From positions 3,658,001 through 3,722,000 of the forward strand of contig NC_014158.1 of NCBI RefSeq assembly GCF_000092225.1: DNA of 64,000 nucleotides, written 5' to 3'. A program made the position numbers and the translations under genes. This DNA is from Tsukamurella paurometabola DSM 20162 (GTDB taxonomy: Bacteria; Actinomycetota; Actinomycetes; Mycobacteriales; Mycobacteriaceae). Positions 1 through 7,124 of the stretch are shown here, piece by piece (positions within the stretch are counted from its first letter, which is position 1; each line of letters opens with the position of its first letter). The notes beneath the pieces are model-generated. The model saw only the letters and a program-made list of their open reading frames with translations. It was not told where the DNA came from and made no database searches.

Positions 1-609
1 ATCGCGGTTCCTTCGCAGGTGGGCGACCCGAAGGATCCGAAGAAGGCGCGCATCGAGGCGGAACTGACCGCCGTGGATCTCCCCGGGGCGGTGCTGCCGA
101 CCTTCACCGCTGATACTCCGATCCGCGCGGGACACATCGAGTCGCGGGTACGGCTCGATCAGAAGACCTTCGGCCGGTACCTGGGCATCGTCGATCTCCA
201 GGTGCACACTCCGGCACCGAAGCGGGCCGGTGCGGGCAGTCCGGCGGACGGCTATGTGAAGTCGGCCACGGGCGTGGTGCTGACGGGCGAGATCCCGCTG
301 CCGACGCCGCAGCAACCCGCACGCACGGTGCTGATCTCGGTGGCGGCGGACTTCTCGGCGGTGGGTCAGGCGATCCACGTGCAGGCGACGCGGATCTACA
401 CCGGCCCGGAGGACCATGCGAAGGCCGATCTCCTGCCCGGGGAGGAACCAGCGGTACTGGCGGCCTTCACCCGCACGCTGCCCGCGATGGCGCTGCCCTT
501 CGCGGTGGCGGCGACCGGCGCCCGGGGCGAGAACGCCGATGTCGTCCTGCTCGGTGAGGCCGACGATGTCACGGTGACCCCGGGCGGTTTCTACCGTCCC
601 GCGGCGTGA
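1..609 (+). CDS. lmeA: LmeA-like DUF2993 lipid-binding protein, 5' end cut by window
   Basis: The frame is open from base 1, so the true start lies before the window and the GTG at 19 is only an internal codon. About 202 C-terminal residues are visible. They have the alternating beta-rich pattern of DUF2993, ending in an LPF-rich stretch followed by a short strand and stop. In mycobacteria the family member LmeA (Rv0817c) is a periplasmic phosphoinositide-binding protein needed for lipomannan elongation, and it lies close to cysA2-sseC as here. The assignment rests on fold-like sequence features plus this neighbourhood. No signal peptide can be assessed because the N-terminus is missing. Confidence 0.65.
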   Translation: MAVPSQVGDPKDPKKARIEAELTAVDLPGAVLPTFTADTPIRAGHIESRVRLDQKTFGRYLGIVDLQVHTPAPKRAGAGSPADGYVKSATGVVLTGEIPLPTPQQPARTVLISVAADFSAVGQAIHVQATRIYTGPEDHAKADLLPGEEPAVLAAFTRTLPAMALPFAVAATGARGENADVVLLGEADDVTVTPGGFYRPAA

Positions 610-645
610 GATGGACCTCCCATGACGCGATCATCGCGGGTTCGG

Positions 646-651
646 TATTCT
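646..651 (+). promoter_or_regulatory. -10 hexamer TATTCT of leaderless transcript
   Basis: TATTCT fits the actinobacterial TANNNT -10 element. Six nucleotides separate it from the A of the ATG at 658, so transcription should start at or next to that start codon. No Shine-Dalgarno precedes this ATG. Confidence 0.65.
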
Positions 652-657
652 GGCCGC

Positions 658-741
658 ATGCGCAACCACTGTGAGCTGCTGCTCACCCGCCGCCTGGCGG
701 TCGATCTGTGCCGTATGGCCGGTTGTCGCTGTCTGGGCTAG
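658..741 (+). CDS. Cysteine-rich leaderless leader peptide (cysteine-responsive attenuator)
   Basis: A 27-residue ORF upstream of cysA2 with four cysteines at residues 5, 18, 23 and 25, ending C-R-C-L-G before TAG. Its core LTRRLAVDLCRMAGCRC matches the TRR-x2-VDLCR pattern of actinobacterial leader peptides found before sulfur-metabolism genes. In mycobacteria, leaderless poly-cysteine ORFs act as cysteine-responsive attenuators of the operon behind them: ribosome stalling at Cys codons changes folding of the following RNA. The -10 hexamer places the start site at the ATG, as that model needs. Function is inferred from this family knowledge; the ORF, its Cys codons and its promoter are directly visible. 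Confidence 0.75.
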   Translation: MRNHCELLLTRRLAVDLCRMAGCRCLG

Positions 742-889
742 ACCCGAACTATCCCGGGCCGGGCGCACACTCGTCGCAAACAGTGCATTCCTCCCCGCCC
801 TCCCAGCGCATCCGCGCACATTCGAAGCAGCGAACCCTCCGGTTTCGCCCTTCACCCATACGTCCATGGAATCAACGAAAGGGATCCTC
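742..889 (+). promoter_or_regulatory. Attenuator region between Cys leader peptide and cysA2
   Basis: This 148-bp untranslated segment links the leader peptide to cysA2. A GAAAGGG Shine-Dalgarno lies at about 877-883, and CCCTT at 848-852 could pair with AAGGG and hide it. That is the kind of switch expected if ribosome stalling upstream frees the binding site. The pairing was found by eye and is short, so the exact structure is uncertain. Confidence 0.45.
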
Positions 890-1723
890 ATGGCTCGCTC
901 CGACGTCCTGGTCTCCGCAGACTGGGCTGAGCAGAATCTCGACACCCCGGGTGTCGTCTTCGTCGAGGTCGACGAAGACACCAGCGCCTACGACGGCGGA
1001 CACATCGCCGGCGCCGTGAAGCTGGACTGGAAGAAGGATCTCCAGGACCAGGTGCGTCGCGACTTCGTCAACGCCGAGCAGTTCGGCGCGTTGCTCTCCG
1101 AGCGCGGCATCGGCAACGACGACACCGTGGTGCTCTACGGCGGCAACAACAACTGGTTCGCGGCGTACGCCTACTGGTACTTCAAGCTGTACGGCCACCA
1201 GGACGTCAAGCTGCTCGACGGCGGTCGCAAGAAGTGGGAGCTCGACGGTCGCGCGCTGACCGCGGACGCGGTCTCGCGGCCCGCCACCACCTACACCGCG
1301 CAGGCGCCGAACAATGCGATCCGAGCCTTCCGCGACGAGGTCGTCGAGGCCATCGATGTGAAGAACCTCGTGGACGTCCGCTCGCCCGACGAGTTCTCGG
1401 GCAAGATCCTGGCGCCGGCGCACCTCCCGCAGGAGCAGAGCCAGCGTCCGGGTCACATCCCCGGCGCGATCAACGTGCCGTGGAGCAAGGCCGCCAACGA
1501 GGACGGCACCTTCAAGTCGGACGAGGATCTGGCCGCGCTGTACGCGGAGGCCGGCCTGGACGGCCAGAAGGAGACCATCGCCTACTGCCGCATCGGTGAG
1601 CGCAGCTCGCACACCTGGTTCGTGCTGCAGGAGCTGCTGGGCCACAAGAATGTCAAGAACTACGAAGGCAGCTGGACCGAATACGGTTCGCTGGTCGGCG
1701 TGCCGGTCGAACTGGGAGCGTAA
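890..1723 (+). CDS. cysA2: Thiosulfate/3-mercaptopyruvate sulfurtransferase (two rhodanese domains)
   Basis: A 277-residue enzyme with two rhodanese domains (about 1-130 and 150-277) that transfers sulfur from thiosulfate or a similar donor to a thiophilic acceptor in the cytoplasm. The active-site loop CRIGERSS carries the catalytic cysteine at residue 233, the same position and total length as mycobacterial CysA2/SseA. ATG 890 is chosen because a GAAAGGG ribosome site sits 7 nt upstream; earlier in-frame starts would run through the leader-peptide region. It is followed after 6 bp by sseC, giving a sulfur operon under the Cys leader peptide. Confidence 0.93.
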   Translation: MARSDVLVSADWAEQNLDTPGVVFVEVDEDTSAYDGGHIAGAVKLDWKKDLQDQVRRDFVNAEQFGALLSERGIGNDDTVVLYGGNNNWFAAYAYWYFKLYGHQDVKLLDGGRKKWELDGRALTADAVSRPATTYTAQAPNNAIRAFRDEVVEAIDVKNLVDVRSPDEFSGKILAPAHLPQEQSQRPGHIPGAINVPWSKAANEDGTFKSDEDLAALYAEAGLDGQKETIAYCRIGERSSHTWFVLQELLGHKNVKNYEGSWTEYGSLVGVPVELGA

Positions 1724-1729
1724 TCAAGT

Positions 1730-2035
1730 ATGTGTGGAGCACCGAAGCAGGGACAGAATCTGCCCGCGGGCGTCGATGTCGAGAAGGAGACCGTGCTGAC
1801 CGGTCAGGTTCTCGACGGCACCGGTAACCCGGTGGCGGGCGCCTTCGTCCGGCTGCTGGACGGCACCGGCGAGTTCACGGCCGAGGTCGTGGCCTCGGGC
1901 ACCGGCGACTACCGCTTCTTCGCGGCACCGGGTACCTGGACGCTGCGCGCGCTGTCCTCCGTGGGCAACGGCGACATCCAGGTCACGCCGGAGTCTAACG
2001 GCGTGTACAACCAGGACATCACCGTCTCGGCGTAG
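1730..2035 (+). CDS. sseC: DUF1416 protein SseC
   Basis: A 101-residue protein of the SseC/DUF1416 family, found almost only beside rhodanese genes in actinobacteria. The sequence begins MCGAPKQGQ and then looks like a single beta-sandwich with glycine-rich turns (VLDGTGNPVAGAFVRLLDG), similar to carboxypeptidase-regulatory-type domains. It starts 6 bp after cysA2, so both are one transcript under the leader peptide. Its biochemical role is unknown; a sulfur-transfer accessory role is inferred from gene pairing. Confidence 0.88.
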   Translation: MCGAPKQGQNLPAGVDVEKETVLTGQVLDGTGNPVAGAFVRLLDGTGEFTAEVVASGTGDYRFFAAPGTWTLRALSSVGNGDIQVTPESNGVYNQDITVSA

Positions 2036-2051
2036 TCGAACGGACCCCTGC

Positions 2052-2090
2052 AGAAGGGCGCGCACCCGGATCTCGGGTGCGCGCCCTTCT
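2052..2090 (+). terminator. Strong hairpin terminator after sseC
   Basis: A perfect 17-bp stem (2052-2068 pairing with 2074-2090) with a 5-nt GATCT loop begins 17 bp after the sseC stop. It has only a short TTCT tail, common for high-GC actinobacterial terminators. Confidence 0.8.
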
Positions 2091-2192
2091 CGTCGCCGAC
2101 GGAGCCGCACGGGCCGACGCCGATGTCTGGGTCGCCGAGATCCCCGACGGATTGAAGAACCTGCGCACCACGCATTCACGGGAGGACCTCTC

Positions 2193-2627
2193 ATGAGCGA
2201 GAAGAGCACCGAACTACTCTCGGCTCCAGCCGATTCCAGCACACTTTCCCGGCTCAGCGGGTCAGTCCCCCGGATCCTGCCAGCCCCGCACCGATTGGAC
2301 CGGGCGGCCCGAGAGCTCGATGAATACTTCGAGCATCCCCGGAAGGCATTCGACCTCGATCGGGATCTGTCCCTCTCGCAGAGTTTCCGGCAGCCGGTGC
2401 AGCGCCATCTCCCCGAGATCGGCTACGGCGAGCCCCGCAGCCATCGGGAGATCGCTGAGCTCGTCGGCAATCCCGGCGCGGTCCTCGCCGTGGGTAGCGC
2501 ATGTGCGACCAATCCGCTGCCCGTGGTGGTTCCGTGCCATCGCGTGGTGAAATCCGGTGGCGGCGTCGGGCAGTACGTGGGCTGCGTCGAGGCGAAGGCC
2601 ACTGCGTTGGAGTTGGACGCGGCGTGA
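2193..2627 (+). CDS. ogt: Methylated-DNA-protein cysteine methyltransferase, short form
   Basis: A suicide enzyme that removes O6-alkyl groups from guanine onto its own cysteine. The catalytic domain is complete: a helix-turn-helix region (residues 75-100), the N-P-x5-PCHRV motif with acceptor Cys115, and a final VEAK segment. At 144 residues it is shorter than typical Ogt (about 165-175), and residues 1-30 do not resemble the usual N-terminal RNase H-like domain, so that domain looks cut back or replaced. GGGAGG at 2180-2185 supports ATG 2193. The stop overlaps alkB (GTGA), which suggests a two-gene alkylation-repair operon. Confidence 0.8.
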   Translation: MSEKSTELLSAPADSSTLSRLSGSVPRILPAPHRLDRAARELDEYFEHPRKAFDLDRDLSLSQSFRQPVQRHLPEIGYGEPRSHREIAELVGNPGAVLAVGSACATNPLPVVVPCHRVVKSGGGVGQYVGCVEAKATALELDAA

Positions 2628-3289
2628 GCGATGTTGTGACGATTTCGCCGGGCGCACAGCTGATTCCAGGATGGCTCGACCTCGACAGTCAGGCCTGGAT
2701 CATCGATCGGTTCCGGGAGTGGGCACGCGGACCGGTACCGATCAGGTCGGCGACGGTGCGCGGCCGTCCGATGTCGGTGCAGACGGTGTGTCTGGGCTGG
2801 CATTGGCAACCCTATCGATACTCGCGGCGTGCGACGGACGTCAATGATGCACGTGTGCTGGCCTTCCCGCCGTGGCTGGCACGTCTCGGCCGCCGCGTCC
2901 TCGCGGACGCCGGCTACCCGGCAGCCGAGGCCGAGGGATACGCGCCGGATACGGCCTTGGTGAACTATTACGACGATCGGGCCAGAATGGGTATGCATCA
3001 GGACCGGGATGAGGTCTCTCGCGCACCGGTCGTCTCCCTGTCGATCGGCGATGCCTGCACGTTCCGGTTCGGCAACACCGAGAATCGGAATCGGCCCTAC
3101 ATCGACGTGCCGCTGCACTCGGGCGACGCGTTCGTCTTCGGAGGCCCGGCCCGGTTGGCCTTTCACGGTGTGACGGCAGTCCACCCCGGAACAGCGCCGG
3201 AGGGGTGCGGCCTGAACCACGGCCGCGTCAATCTGACTCTGCGCGAGACGGGTCTGCGCGATGACTTCGGGGCATCAGCGACGACATAG
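2624..3289 (+). CDS. alkB: AlkB-type alpha-ketoglutarate-dependent DNA dealkylase
   Basis: A 221-residue non-heme iron dioxygenase that oxidatively removes alkyl groups from N1-methyladenine and N3-methylcytosine. The iron ligands are visible: H125-x-D127 in GMHQDRDE and H181 in RLAFHGV. A late NLTLRETG segment supplies the 2-oxoglutarate-binding arginine. GTG 2624 overlaps the stop of ogt by 4 bp, so the two direct-repair enzymes are probably translated together. Confidence 0.9.
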   Translation: MSDVVTISPGAQLIPGWLDLDSQAWIIDRFREWARGPVPIRSATVRGRPMSVQTVCLGWHWQPYRYSRRATDVNDARVLAFPPWLARLGRRVLADAGYPAAEAEGYAPDTALVNYYDDRARMGMHQDRDEVSRAPVVSLSIGDACTFRFGNTENRNRPYIDVPLHSGDAFVFGGPARLAFHGVTAVHPGTAPEGCGLNHGRVNLTLRETGLRDDFGASATT

Positions 3290-3414
3290 ACCGCGTTTAT
3301 GACGACATGATGAAGAACCATAGTTTGCGGTTGGCAAATCCAGCTATGGCTGGTTGGGTTCAATTCGTCAATGCGTCGTGGCCGTACGAAGGCCCGTGTA
3401 GAGGAGTCGAACAA

Positions 3415-4104
3415 GTGCGTCGAATCAAGACTGGTATGGCCGCCGCGGCCGCTGCGGCCTGCGCCGTCTCGGTGATGTCCGTGGGGCCCGCCTCCGCTCA
3501 GATCACCCCGCAGAATCCGTCCGGCCCCGTCAAGGGCGGTAAGCAGACGATCAAGTCCGAGGGCGTGAATGCGCAGATCGCGCTGTTCGACCTCAAGGCG
3601 AGGCTGTTCCCGCCGCTGGCCGGTGACAACAAGTCGCGCCTGGCCTACGTGGACGGCAAGGCTGAGGGCACCATCACCAAGGCGCCCGGTGAGATCGAGG
3701 CCGCCACCGTCGAGGTCGGCTACGTCGTCGCCTGCGGCGTCAAGGACGGCGGCTTCGAGTCCTGGATCGGCTCGAACCAGACGATCGGCGCCGCGGGCGC
3801 GATCGCCGGCAGCATCCCCGCCGCGGGTGCGGCGCTGGTCGGCGTCGGCGGTTCGCTGGGCCTGACTCAGAACCAGGTCATCAAGACCGCGCCGGGCGGC
3901 ATCGTGTATCTGCCCGTGGGTTCGAAGACGATCCAGAAGCCGAAGCCCGGCGAGAACTTCGGTGTCCGGTTCGGTGAGAAGCGCGTGAGCATCGAGGGCT
4001 GCATCGGCAGCGTCGACGCCGTCGCCTACTCCACCCTCACCGTCTCGTCGCGCGCCTTCGACGATATGAAGACGGTCTACAGCGAGGTCATGCGCTTCGC
4101 GTGA
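3415..4104 (+). CDS. MspA-family outer membrane porin
   Basis: A 229-residue secreted protein of the MspA porin family, which forms octameric channels for small hydrophilic solutes across the mycolic-acid outer membrane. Residues 1-28 are a signal peptide (RR start, poly-Ala core, cleavage after ASA). The mature part has the family's beta-rich pattern with a glycine/alanine-rich hairpin (residues 125-150) and two cysteines. GTG 3415 is chosen because GAGGAG lies at 3401-3406; the longer in-frame ATG at 3307 would add residues before the signal peptide. Its presence is strong evidence of a mycolate-forming host. Confidence 0.9.
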   Translation: MRRIKTGMAAAAAAACAVSVMSVGPASAQITPQNPSGPVKGGKQTIKSEGVNAQIALFDLKARLFPPLAGDNKSRLAYVDGKAEGTITKAPGEIEAATVEVGYVVACGVKDGGFESWIGSNQTIGAAGAIAGSIPAAGAALVGVGGSLGLTQNQVIKTAPGGIVYLPVGSKTIQKPKPGENFGVRFGEKRVSIEGCIGSVDAVAYSTLTVSSRAFDDMKTVYSEVMRFA

Positions 4105-4118
4105 TCTCCACCGATCAC

Positions 4119-4164
4119 GGGCGGAGGACCGGGGAGACGCCGCAATGCGCCCCGGCCTCCGCCC
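4119..4164 (+). terminator. GC-rich hairpin terminator after the porin gene
   Basis: GGGCGGAGG-A-CCGGGG at 4119-4134 pairs with CCCCGGCCTCCGCCC at 4150-4164, a 15-bp stem with one bulged A, 15 bp after the porin stop. No U-tract follows. Confidence 0.7.
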
Positions 4165-4206
4165 GATCCGTCTCCGTCGCACGCACCTCATCTCGATCAG
4201 GCGACA

Positions 4207-4890
4207 ATGCTGAAGATCCTTCACATCTCCGACATCTCGGACGACACCCGGATCCCCCGGAGCGGCCTGCGTTCGCTCGGCTTCACCGTGATCCACGAGT
4301 CGACCAGCCTCGAACACCTGGGATCCTTTCTGCCGCAGGCTGAAGCGGTCATCGTGGAGTGCGATACAGCGGACGCGATCGAGGCCGTGGGGCGACTGCG
4401 CTCGCTCACCGACCTTCCCATCCTCGGGTACGCCGACTCCCGTGATGACGGCACGGTGTGCACTGTGCTGGCCGCCGGTGCCGACGACTATCTGGTGACT
4501 CCGCTCTCCCCACGACAGATCGACGCCCGGATCCACGCCGTCGCACGGCGGAGCGCCCGGGGCGACGGTCCGCCGCCCGGCACCGTCGGCACGGTCATCT
4601 CGATTCCGCAGAGCGACACTCGGATCGATCTCGAAAGCCGTGTGGTCACGCGTCGAGGCATGCGGGTGCGACTGTCTCCCACCGAGGCCCGGGTGCTGTG
4701 CACCCTCGCGACCGACCGCGGTATCGCGCACTCACGCGACGAATTGCTCTGCGATATCCAGTCGGTGGGCAGTCACGCCTCCCGGCATCGGATCGTCGAC
4801 AGTACGATCAAGAGCATTCGGAGCAAGCTCGACACCGCCGGCTGGTCGCACATCCGCACCGTGCGCGGTTTCGGCTACATCCTGCGCTGA
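4207..4890 (+). CDS. Atypical OmpR-type response regulator with degenerate receiver
   Basis: A 227-residue protein with an N-terminal receiver-like domain (1-115) and a C-terminal winged helix (about 135-227, ending IRTVRGFGYILR) typical of OmpR/PhoB regulators. The receiver has lost key residues: the phospho-acceptor position in AVIVECDTAD is Glu51 instead of Asp, and the conserved Lys of the KP motif is Thr in DDYLVTPLSP. It therefore probably does not use normal phosphorylation. No sensor kinase is adjacent. Its target is unknown; it follows the porin gene after a terminator and converges on the sugar operon. Confidence 0.8.
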   Translation: MLKILHISDISDDTRIPRSGLRSLGFTVIHESTSLEHLGSFLPQAEAVIVECDTADAIEAVGRLRSLTDLPILGYADSRDDGTVCTVLAAGADDYLVTPLSPRQIDARIHAVARRSARGDGPPPGTVGTVISIPQSDTRIDLESRVVTRRGMRVRLSPTEARVLCTLATDRGIAHSRDELLCDIQSVGSHASRHRIVDSTIKSIRSKLDTAGWSHIRTVRGFGYILR

Positions 4891-4898
4891 CCACGCCG

Positions 4899-5516
4899 CT
4901 AGTCCAGGACGACGATCCGGTCCGCCCGCCCGGCACCGGATTCGATGAGTTCGGCGTTGTTCTCATCGCTGCCCAGCGCGCGCTCGCGAGCATCGTCGAG
5001 CGAACGGCCGAACCGGCGGTGCCGCTCGATCAGCCGCTCGCGGCGGATTCCGGTGTCGATCCGCAGGAACCACACCTCGTCGATGGCTGCGCGGGCCGCG
5101 GGCCACGGACCGGTGTCCGCGAGAAGATAGTTGCCCTCGGTGACGACGAGCGGCACCGTCGGCGGTATCTCGACGGCGCCGGCGATCGAGGCCTCCAGGC
5201 CGCGGTCGAAGCGCGGCGCGTACACGGTGTGCTCGGCCACGCGCAGCCTCCGCAGCAGATGCGCATAGCCGGCCCCGTCGAACGTGTCGATGGCCCCCTT
5301 GCGTCCCCAACTGCCATGCGCGCGGAGCACGGCGTCGTCGAGGTGGAACCCGTCCATTGGCACCAGCGCCGCCGCGTCACCGAGTTCCTCGACGAGACGC
5401 TCCGCCAGGGTGGACTTTCCCGATGCGGGCGCCCCCGTGATGCCGAGGATCGTGCGGCCGGGCCGGGAGGTGAGAGCACGGGCGTCCGCGAGCAGTCGCT
5501 CGAAGGTGTCCGTCAC
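4899..5516 (-). CDS. P-loop uridine-kinase-like kinase of sugar operon (FrcK-like)
   Basis: A 205-residue P-loop kinase of the uridine kinase/phosphoribulokinase type. The Walker A motif GAPASGKST is at residues 28-36, followed by VPMDGFHLDD, where the aspartate normally contacts the sugar or nucleoside. In rhizobial fructose transport operons a similar small kinase (FrcK) accompanies FrcBCA. GTG 5516 overlaps the stop of the PfkB gene (GTGA), so it is the last gene of the five-gene sugar operon. The true substrate cannot be read from the sequence. Confidence 0.75.
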   Translation of the reverse strand: MTDTFERLLADARALTSRPGRTILGITGAPASGKSTLAERLVEELGDAAALVPMDGFHLDDAVLRAHGSWGRKGAIDTFDGAGYAHLLRRLRVAEHTVYAPRFDRGLEASIAGAVEIPPTVPLVVTEGNYLLADTGPWPAARAAIDEVWFLRIDTGIRRERLIERHRRFGRSLDDARERALGSDENNAELIESGAGRADRIVVLD

Positions 5517-6352
5517 CGCGTCCTCCTCACCGTGTCGAGCCATTCCCGCACACCCGGATGCCGGCACTTGTCGGAGGCGTGCCCGGCGGCCGAATGCAGC
5601 GCCTCCGGGACGGCGGCGCCCCGGGCGATCGCTGCCGCGAAGGCGCCGTGCAAGACATCGCCCGCGCCGAGCGTATCGATCACCGCCACCGACGGCACCG
5701 GCGCCGTGCCTGCGACGCCGTCGGTGACGTATCGGATGGGCCCGGCCCCGTCGGACACCGCGACGGTGCGCGGCCCCGAGATCGGTTCGGGTGCGATGAA
5801 GTCCGCCGAGCAGATCACATGGGTGGCGCGCGGCAGCAGGTCGGCGAAGACGGGGCGCCACCGGCCGGCGTCGAGCACCGTGGGAACCCCGGCGGCGACC
5901 GCCGCGGTGAGCGCGGACCGGGCGGCCGCGGGGCCGTGACCGTCGAGCAACACCACATCGAAGCCGTCGGCGGAGATCGTCGGTACCACGTCCGGGTAAC
6001 CCGAGCCGTCGTAGGAAACGATCTGCCGGTCGCCCGTGTGCGCGTCCACGGTGATCGCGGAGACGGGCGGCTCGAAACCGTGGGACGCCAGATCGATCAA
6101 CTCGACGGCGCACCGCCGCAGGTCGTCCCGGATCAGATGGCCGAGCGGGCCGTCACCGACGGGCGCCGCCAGCACCGCGACGCCCCCCAGGGCTGCGAAG
6201 GTCGCAGCGGCATTGAGAGCGGGACCTCCGCCGGCCACATCCTGGCGCATCGCGGTGACCTTCGCGTTCGGCCGGGGCAACTCGTCGACCCGCTGGATCA
6301 CGTCGACGGTGGCGAGCCCGACGAACAACCCCTGCGGGGTGTCACGGCCCAC
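5513..6352 (-). CDS. PfkB-family carbohydrate kinase
   Basis: A 279-residue ribokinase/fructokinase-type enzyme. The glycine-rich GGGPALNAAA motif is at residues 41-50, and the ATP/anion-hole motif DTLGAGD ends in catalytic Asp232. It probably phosphorylates the sugar brought in by the adjacent ABC transporter. GTG 6352 is preferred because GGAGG lies 6-7 nt upstream; an ATG at 6367 lacks such a site. It overlaps the ATPase gene upstream and the small kinase downstream. Confidence 0.85.
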   Translation of the reverse strand: MGRDTPQGLFVGLATVDVIQRVDELPRPNAKVTAMRQDVAGGGPALNAAATFAALGGVAVLAAPVGDGPLGHLIRDDLRRCAVELIDLASHGFEPPVSAITVDAHTGDRQIVSYDGSGYPDVVPTISADGFDVVLLDGHGPAAARSALTAAVAAGVPTVLDAGRWRPVFADLLPRATHVICSADFIAPEPISGPRTVAVSDGAGPIRYVTDGVAGTAPVPSVAVIDTLGAGDVLHGAFAAAIARGAAVPEALHSAAGHASDKCRHPGVREWLDTVRRTR

Positions 6353-7124
6353 CCGCCGCCTCCACATCGGTCGGCTCCAGGGCGCCCGTCATGAGCGCGA
6401 CCACCTCGGACATGCTGCGCTGCTTCGGATCCACGACGGCGGCGCGGCGCCCCAGCCGGTGCACGTGGATCCGGTCGGCGACCTCGAACACGTGCGGCAT
6501 ATCGTGACTGATCAGGATCACCGGGGTGCCGCGGTCGCGGATCTCCCGGATCAGGTCGATCACCTGCCCGGATTCGCGTACGCCCAGCGCCGCGGTCGGC
6601 TCGTCCATGATGATCACCTTCTTCCCGAAGGCGGCGGCGCGCACCACCGCGACGCCCTGCCGCTGGCCGCCGGAGAGCGTCTCGACAGCTTGCGTGGGCG
6701 AGGTGATGCCGATCTTGAGGTCCGCGAGGTGCGCCGCCGCGGCCTCGCGCATGGCCTTGCGGTCCAGCTGCCGCAAGACGGTGCCGAGCACTCCTGGTTT
6801 ACGGATCTCCCTGCCCAGGTACACGTTCGCGGCGATATCGAGCGCGGGAATCACGGCGAGATCCTGGTACACGGTCTCGATGCCCGCGTTGCGGGCGTCC
6901 AGGGTACTGCGGAAGTGCACCGGCGCACCGTCGAGCAGGATCTCGCCCTCGCTCGGGATGAGCGCGCCCGAGAGCGCCTTGATCAGGCTGGACTTTCCGG
7001 CGCCGTTGTCGCCGATCACCGCCAGCACCTCGCCCGCGCGGAGCTCGAAGTCGGCGCCCGCGATGGCCTGCACCTGTCCGTAGTTCTTCACCAGGCCACG
7101 GGCCTGCAACACGGTGGCGGTCAT
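6342..7124 (-). CDS. Sugar ABC transporter ATP-binding protein, single domain
   Basis: A 260-residue ATPase with Walker A GDNGAGKSS, signature LSGGQRQ and Walker B IIMDEPTAALG. Most ribose/xylose-type (CUT2) transporters use a tandem ATPase of about 500 residues. This single-domain form resembles FrcA of the rhizobial fructose transporter, and the neighbouring genes agree with that. It powers sugar import at the inner membrane. The start ATG overlaps the permease stop by 4 bp. Confidence 0.88.
   Translation of the reverse strand: MTATVLQARGLVKNYGQVQAIAGADFELRAGEVLAVIGDNGAGKSSLIKALSGALIPSEGEILLDGAPVHFRSTLDARNAGIETVYQDLAVIPALDIAANVYLGREIRKPGVLGTVLRQLDRKAMREAAAAHLADLKIGITSPTQAVETLSGGQRQGVAVVRAAAFGKKVIIMDEPTAALGVRESGQVIDLIREIRDRGTPVILISHDMPHVFEVADRIHVHRLGRRAAVVDPKQRSMSEVVALMTGALEPTDVEAAGGP

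Noticed and set aside
671-889. Upstream in-frame start for cysA2 at 671
   Set aside because: It would add residues unlike any rhodanese and overlap the Cys leader peptide; ATG 890 has a ribosome site and gives the expected 277 residues.
2077-2196. Short frame ending in an ATGA overlap with ogt
   Set aside because: Its only start lies inside the sseC terminator, and the peptide resembles no family.
3163-4731. Long open frame on the minus strand (about 520 codons) opposite the porin and regulator genes
   Set aside because: It lies opposite two well-supported genes, has low-complexity Arg/Gly/Asp-rich sequence and no family features. High GC content creates such antisense frames throughout the window.
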